From Bacteroidaceae bacterium (GTDB lineage: Bacteria; Bacteroidota; Bacteroidia; Bacteroidales; Bacteroidaceae), in contig JAEDMP010000084.1 in NCBI GenBank assembly GCA_016302965.1, positions 1 to 10,389 of the forward strand: a stretch of DNA of 10,389 bases, written 5' to 3'. Each line of letters begins with the position of its first letter. Position 1 is the first letter of the stretch. The notes beneath the pieces were generated by a model that saw nothing but the letters and a program-made list of their open reading frames with translations, was not told the origin of the DNA and did not search any database. The position numbers and the translations under genes were made by a program. Shown here one piece after another: positions 7,171-10,389 of the stretch.

Positions 7171-9120
7171 TTATTTCTTCTTGCTGGTCAGAGGCTCGGG
7201 ACCGTTGAGCGTGGGGGTGACGGGAAGGATGTTGCCCTTTTTGTCGAAGGTCATGCGGTCGATGCAGACCTCACGGTGAACGCCGGGACCCTTGTCACGC
7301 TCGATGAAGTGCTTGTTGATGCGGTGGTAGACGATATACCATTCGTCCTTGCCGGGAATCTGGAGCACGGAGTTGTGGGCTGTGCCATAGATTTCCAGTT
7401 CGGGCACCTGTTTGAGGATGGTCGGGTCTTTGGCCACCTGGATGGGACCGAGGGGCGACTTGGCTGTGCCGTAGCATACGTGGTAGTTTGGCGAGCCCGT
7501 ATCGTCAACCGACCAGAGGAAGTAGTAGGTGCCCTTGCGGTAGAAGACATAGGGAGCCTCGCGGAACTTCCAGGTCTGCAGACTGCCACCCTCGGGGGTC
7601 ATCACCTGGATGGTCTCCTTCTTGATACCCATCAGGTCGGAGGTCATCTCGGCACCGGCCATATAGCCGTTACCCCAGTAGAGGTAGTATTTCTTGCTCT
7701 TCGGATCCTGGAACACATCCACGTCAATCTGCTGGCCGTGGCCTACGGGGCTGTCGCTCACGATGGGAGCACCTGCATCCACAAACGGACCCGTGGGGCT
7801 GTCGCTGACAGCTACGCCAATCTCCTTGCGATTGCCTGCATCGGCGCTGAAGTAGAGGTAGTACTTATAACTGCCGTCTTTCTGCTTCACCTCGATGGCA
7901 GCGGGAGCCCATGCGTTGCCGCGTGCCCATTTCACCTGGTCGCTCTTCACGTCGAGCACCTGTCCCTCGTCGGTCCAGTTGATCAGGTCCGTCGACGAGA
8001 ACACGTTGAAGGTCCAGCCGCCCCAGCCGGGATAGCCGTCGGTGGTGCTGTAGATGTAATACTTCTTGGTGAGATTGGAGTAGAGAATCTCCGGGTCGGC
8101 ATGATAGTCGGGCAGGATGGGGTTGCGATAGTTGGGGAAAGCCTTCAGCACGCGGTCCTTCTCTGCCTGTGTGATGGGGATGATGGTGCCGTGGCGTGGG
8201 GTGAACTTGCCCTTGGTGGCGGTGTTCTGCACAAACTGGAACGTCTTCAGGTCAGCGCTCTTGCAGAACTGGTAGTGGCCGTTGCCGTAGCAGTCGTACA
8301 TCACAATCCATGACTTGCCGTCGATGCTCTGGCATACGCCTACGCCCTCCACAGCCTCCTGGGTCTGGTCTACGTGGCCGTCAATCTTCGTCCACTGGCT
8401 GCCTGCGGGCTTGCCGGGTTCGGCGGTGAGAGTCTTGGCGGTAGCCTGGAAGATGCCGCGTCCGCCCTCGCTCTTGTAGAAAAGGTGGTAGAGCTGGTCG
8501 GCGGGATTGTAGACGATGTCACCGTCGATGGTGGCCGAACCGTTGTCGAAGAGGAACTGTGGCTCACCGATGAGGTCGGTGAAGTCGTCGTTCACGTAAG
8601 AGTAGTAGATGCGGTCAAACGACTTCGGGTCGCTTGTTCTCAGCGAGTAGAACACCATGTAGCGCTTGGCCTGCTTGTCGTAGATGGTCTCGGGAGCCCA
8701 CACACGAATCACGTTGCCCCACTGCTTGGGATATTTCGTTGGGAAATTCACCACTGAGTGGGTCCAGTTCACCAGGTCCGTACTCTTCATCAGCACCATG
8801 CCGCGGTTGCTGCTCCATCCGTAGCTGGAGCGCATGTCGGTAACCACCATGTAGAAGGTCTTGCCGTCTTCGCCTCTGAGGATATGTGGGTCTCTCACAC
8901 ACTGGGTGAAGGCGATGGTGTCGCTGCTGATGACGGGGAAACCGCCATTGAGCGGGGTGTAGTTGTAGCCGTCATCGCTGAGGGCATAACAGATTTGTTC
9001 TTCTTCAGGAGCGTTGCCCGTGAAATACGTGAAGAGATAGGCCACGTTCTTCTCCTGCTCTTGGGCGTTTGCCATGGTCATGGCAACAGCTGCCGCTGCG
9101 GTCAAAAGAAATTTCTTCAT
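7171..9120 (-). CDS. Secreted double-propeller glycoside hydrolase family 43 protein
   Basis: This 649-residue exported enzyme is predicted to act on arabinose- or xylose-containing plant glycans. A signal peptide is clear (MKKFLLTAAAAVAMTMANA, cleavage near 19; no lipobox cysteine). Two five-bladed propellers of GH43 type lie in tandem. The first (about 25-318) has RDPHIL (D77), WAPETIYD (141-148), IDGDIVY (D199) and VEGVGV (E258). The second (about 330-649) has HADPEIL (D342, general base), WAPAAIE, IDVDVF (D466, pKa modulator), REAPYVF (E521, general acid) and YGTAHNS (H582). Both halves keep acidic residues at positions suited to the GH43 triad, so both may be catalytic, though the first is the more divergent. 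Substrate and subfamily cannot be fixed by eye. No SusC/SusD pair, carbohydrate transporter or hybrid sensor lies nearby, so it is an orphan rather than part of a visible polysaccharide-utilization locus. Confidence 0.9.
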   Translation of the reverse strand: MKKFLLTAAAAVAMTMANAQEQEKNVAYLFTYFTGNAPEEEQICYALSDDGYNYTPLNGGFPVISSDTIAFTQCVRDPHILRGEDGKTFYMVVTDMRSSYGWSSNRGMVLMKSTDLVNWTHSVVNFPTKYPKQWGNVIRVWAPETIYDKQAKRYMVFYSLRTSDPKSFDRIYYSYVNDDFTDLIGEPQFLFDNGSATIDGDIVYNPADQLYHLFYKSEGGRGIFQATAKTLTAEPGKPAGSQWTKIDGHVDQTQEAVEGVGVCQSIDGKSWIVMYDCYGNGHYQFCKSADLKTFQFVQNTATKGKFTPRHGTIIPITQAEKDRVLKAFPNYRNPILPDYHADPEILYSNLTKKYYIYSTTDGYPGWGGWTFNVFSSTDLINWTDEGQVLDVKSDQVKWARGNAWAPAAIEVKQKDGSYKYYLYFSADAGNRKEIGVAVSDSPTGPFVDAGAPIVSDSPVGHGQQIDVDVFQDPKSKKYYLYWGNGYMAGAEMTSDLMGIKKETIQVMTPEGGSLQTWKFREAPYVFYRKGTYYFLWSVDDTGSPNYHVCYGTAKSPLGPIQVAKDPTILKQVPELEIYGTAHNSVLQIPGKDEWYIVYHRINKHFIERDKGPGVHREVCIDRMTFDKKGNILPVTPTLNGPEPLTSKKK

Positions 9121-9191
9121 GTTTTGTCTTTAAGGTATGAATGAAAAGTTATAAAAATTAAAAGAGATGTAATAGTTGTAGTTATCGTCTA

Positions 9192-9222
9192 CAAAAGTAC
9201 ATATTATATTTGACATCTCCAA
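9192..9222 (-). promoter_or_regulatory. Promoter of the GH43 gene
   Basis: On the minus strand TTG (9222-9220) and TACTTTTG (9199-9192) are separated by exactly 20 bases, a perfect match to the Bacteroidetes pattern. The leader would be about 65-70 bases and AT-rich. No riboswitch-like fold is evident in it. Confidence 0.75.
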
Positions 9223-9253
9223 ACTTTTTCTGTCTATTCCTTGACATTCCCAA

Positions 9254-9261
9254 TATTTTTG
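9254..9261 (+). promoter_or_regulatory. Possible relic -7 element of the decayed ATPase gene
   Basis: TATTTTTG matches TAnnTTTG 48 bases before the ATG at 9310. No TTG sits 19-21 bases upstream, so this may be a leftover or a chance match in AT-rich sequence. Confidence 0.3.
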
Positions 9262-9309
9262 CTTGCTTTTGCCGCAGAAAAGTATTCTGTCCGTAATAAT
9301 GCCGAGCGT

Positions 9310-9511
9310 ATGAGCAGATTCAGATACCCCGTAGATACCGCCCGGTTCGGCGTATTCGTGAAGACGGCAAGGTTGATGTTGACAAGCCAGGCATGATGTT
9401 TGAAGCGGTTATCTCTCGATAGATTATTACGGCAAGGAGGAAGACTCTTATGTTCTCCATTTCCCGAATGATGAGGTTCGTCAGGGAATGATTGGAGGTA
9501 TGACCCATTAA
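9310..9511 (+). pseudogene. Decayed AAA-ATPase-like / PD-(D/E)XK (DUF1703-type) gene
   Basis: Three frames each carry a piece of one protein family. From the ATG at 9310 the first frame reads MSRFRYPV, the usual N-terminus. A frameshift near 9343-9353 moves to a frame reading IREDGKVDVDKPGMMFEAV (from 9354), which matches the early family segment normally ending YVDKT. That frame stops at 9420-9422. A third frame then reads YYGKEEDSYVLHFPNDEVRQG (9425-9487), which in intact proteins of about 500 residues lies some 250 residues further on, and ends at TAA 9509-9511. Walker A and B and most of the ATPase domain are therefore missing, and the gene cannot be functional. Intact relatives fuse an AAA-like ATPase to a nuclease-like C-terminus. 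Family assignment is from remembered family motifs. Confidence 0.7.
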
Positions 9512-9621
9512 ATCAGGCTGACGCCATCGTCTTTTTTCTTATTGATGATTTTTGTGTAAATTTGCGTTGTCTCCACCTTGGTATGGCCAAGCAGTTTGGA
9601 AACCGTGTAGATGTCGGCTCT
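9508..9621 (-). pseudogene. 3' fragment of a tyrosine recombinase (integrase)
   Basis: On the minus strand the last ~37 codons of a site-specific integrase read ADIYTVSKLLGHTKVETTQ, then IYTKIINKKKDDGVSLI and a stop. The fragment keeps the late catalytic motif LLGHT (histidine) and the nucleophile tyrosine in TTQIY, the hallmark C-terminal signature of phage-type integrases. Homology ends at the alanine codon (9618-9616); one codon further upstream an in-frame TAA (9624-9622) closes the frame. The rest of the gene (normally about 300-400 codons) is absent: the sequence there is instead the hairpin repeat array. Its stop shares the palindrome TTAA (9508-9511) with the stop of the decayed ATPase. 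Confidence 0.8.
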
Positions 9622-9626
9622 TTAAT

Positions 9627-9718
9627 TCCTCTAAATCTTATGTTTTTTATGAGATTTAGAGGAGTTTTCGAGTGTTTTTCCTCTAAATCGCACTCTTTTT
9701 ATGAGATTTAGAGGAAAA
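9627..9718. repeat. Two tandem hairpin repeats upstream of the right-end ATPase
   Basis: Copy 1 has arms TCCTCTAAATCT (9627-9638) and AGATTTAGAGGA (9652-9663) around a 13-base loop. Copy 2 has arms TTTTCCTCTAAATC (9676-9689) and GATTTAGAGGAAAA (9705-9718), perfect over 14 bp, around a 15-base loop. The two copies are offset by 52 bases and share the right half TTTTTATGAGATTTAGAGGA. The left loop halves differ, so the inverted arms are better conserved than the spacer. The array ends three bases before the -33 TTG of the ATPase promoter and begins where the integrase fragment breaks off. It could be a pair of dimeric operators or the end of a mobile cassette. The second hairpin lacks a following U-run in the ATPase direction. 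Confidence 0.85.
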
Positions 9719-9721
9719 TCT

Positions 9722-9751
9722 TTGTTTTTTGAAATAAAAGATGTATTTTTG
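9722..9751 (+). promoter_or_regulatory. Promoter of the right-end ATPase, possibly leaderless
   Basis: TTG at 9722-9724 and TATTTTTG at 9744-9751 are separated by 19 bases. The ATG follows only four bases after the -7 element, so transcription should start at or next to the A of the start codon. Confidence 0.65.
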
Positions 9752-9755
9752 CAGC

Positions 9756-10389
9756 ATGAATACATCTAATATAATAGGAAGAAAAGAAGAGATAAGGAAG
9801 TTGCAGAAATGCTATGACTCCAACAAGGCTCAGCTCGTGATAGTGTATGGACGCCGAAGGGTAGGCAAGACATTCTTGGTGTCGGAGTTGTTCAGGGGGT
9901 GCTTTGCCCTCAGACTTACAGGCGCATACAACCAATCTAAGGAAGTGCAGTTGGAGCACTTTGCTGATGACTTGCGCCATGTATATAAGTCTGACCTTGC
10001 AACACCCACTTCATGGAAGGAGGCCTTCGGCATGTTGCGCTCATTTATCGAAAGTCGCCCTATAGAAGAACGTCAACTTATCTTCATCGACGAAATTCCT
10101 TGGATGGATTCTCCAAAGTCGGACTTTCTGCCCTCTTTCGAGTATTTTTGGAACAGTTTCGGTGCTCAACAATCAAATTTGATGATGATTGTTTGTGGAT
10201 CAGCTACAGCGTGGATGACGGAAAACTTCGCCGATAATCCGGGAGGCCTGTTCAATAGACATGCAATGAGACTGTATCTTCGTCCATTCACACTTTGCGA
10301 AACGGAGGAATACCTTAAATCCCGACATATAGAGTGGAGCCGTTATGACATAGTGGAATGTTATATGACGATGGGAGGTATTCCTTTTT
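9756..10389 (+). CDS. P-loop ATPase of the archaeal/bacterial DUF234-type family (3' end outside window)
   Basis: The first 211 codons of an ATPase are present and the frame is open to the right edge. Visible motifs are the N-terminal IIGRKEEI (6-13), typical of this group, Walker A GRRRVGKT (32-39) and Walker B LIFIDE (108-113). CGSATAWM (148-155) is sensor-like, and the family segments GGLFNR (163-168) and LYLRPF (173-178) follow. Ordinary members have about 370-480 residues with a C-terminal winged helix and a nuclease-like DUF234 region, which would lie beyond 10389. No signal peptide is seen, so it is probably cytoplasmic. The start is chosen because family homology begins within a few residues of this ATG and because of the promoter position. 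It differs in family from the ATPase at 284 but shares the arrangement of a repeat array, then a promoter, then an ATPase. Cellular role is unknown. Confidence 0.88.
   Translation, partial: MNTSNIIGRKEEIRKLQKCYDSNKAQLVIVYGRRRVGKTFLVSELFRGCFALRLTGAYNQSKEVQLEHFADDLRHVYKSDLATPTSWKEAFGMLRSFIESRPIEERQLIFIDEIPWMDSPKSDFLPSFEYFWNSFGAQQSNLMMIVCGSATAWMTENFADNPGGLFNRHAMRLYLRPFTLCETEEYLKSRHIEWSRYDIVECYMTMGGIPF

Noticed and set aside
7111..8313. 400-codon open frame antisense to the GH43 gene
   Set aside because: It overlaps the bidirectional terminator and mirrors GH43 codons. The product is a Val/Gly/His-rich low-information sequence without a recognisable domain.
7171..9120. Part of a polysaccharide utilization locus
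   Set aside because: No SusC/SusD-like genes, sugar transporter or hybrid two-component regulator lies in the flanking sequence; its neighbours are typA and mobile remnants.
9627..9718. Pair of intrinsic terminators
   Set aside because: The stems are AT-rich and neither is followed by a U-run in the plus direction. They sit immediately upstream of a promoter, and conservation between copies points to a repeated site instead.
9708..10033. Minus-strand open frames over the right-end ATPase
   Set aside because: They overlap a plus-strand frame with clear Walker A and B motifs, and they lack motifs themselves.

Overview
The window looks like a chromosomal segment of a Prevotella-type member of the Bacteroidales. 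Four points support this. Promoters match the Bacteroidetes consensus (-33 TTG, about 20 bases, then -7 TAnnTTTG). Starts lack a clear Shine-Dalgarno sequence. The gene families present (DUF4143 ATPase, S9 peptidase, secreted GH43, TypA/BipA) are typical of that order. The edges carry degraded mobile-type sequence. The assignment is inferred from composition and families, not from a search.

Layout. At the left edge are the first codons of a minus-strand gene (1-55). A three-copy 33-bp tandem repeat follows, then a promoter and a complete DUF4143/AAA_14 ATPase (284-1615). Facing it is a small uracil-DNA-glycosylase-superfamily gene (1784-2401, minus). Divergent from that is a large secreted S9 serine peptidase (2569-5103). 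A terminator and a promoter separate it from typA/bipA (5243-7045). A strong bidirectional terminator (7069-7112) then separates typA from a convergent secreted double-propeller GH43 glycosidase (7171-9120, minus).

The right end (9250-10389) is accessory DNA. It holds a decayed AAA-ATPase-like (DUF1703-type) gene with frameshifts and a large internal deletion (9310-9511). Abutting it is the last ~37 codons of a tyrosine recombinase (9508-9621, minus), cut off sharply where two tandem hairpin repeats begin (9627-9718). After the repeats come a promoter and a second, different P-loop ATPase that runs off the window (9756-10389) and was probably transcribed without a leader.

The middle block (UDG-like, S9 peptidase, TypA, GH43) reads as ordinary housekeeping and nutrient-acquisition genes in separate transcription units. 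The most interesting pattern is at the two ends: two unrelated-looking P-loop ATPases each have a short tandem repeat array placed directly upstream of the -33 element. One array marks the breakpoint of a truncated integrase, and a third ATPase family lies dead beside it. This suggests repeat-plus-ATPase cassettes that turn over at hot spots. That is inference and needs genome comparison.
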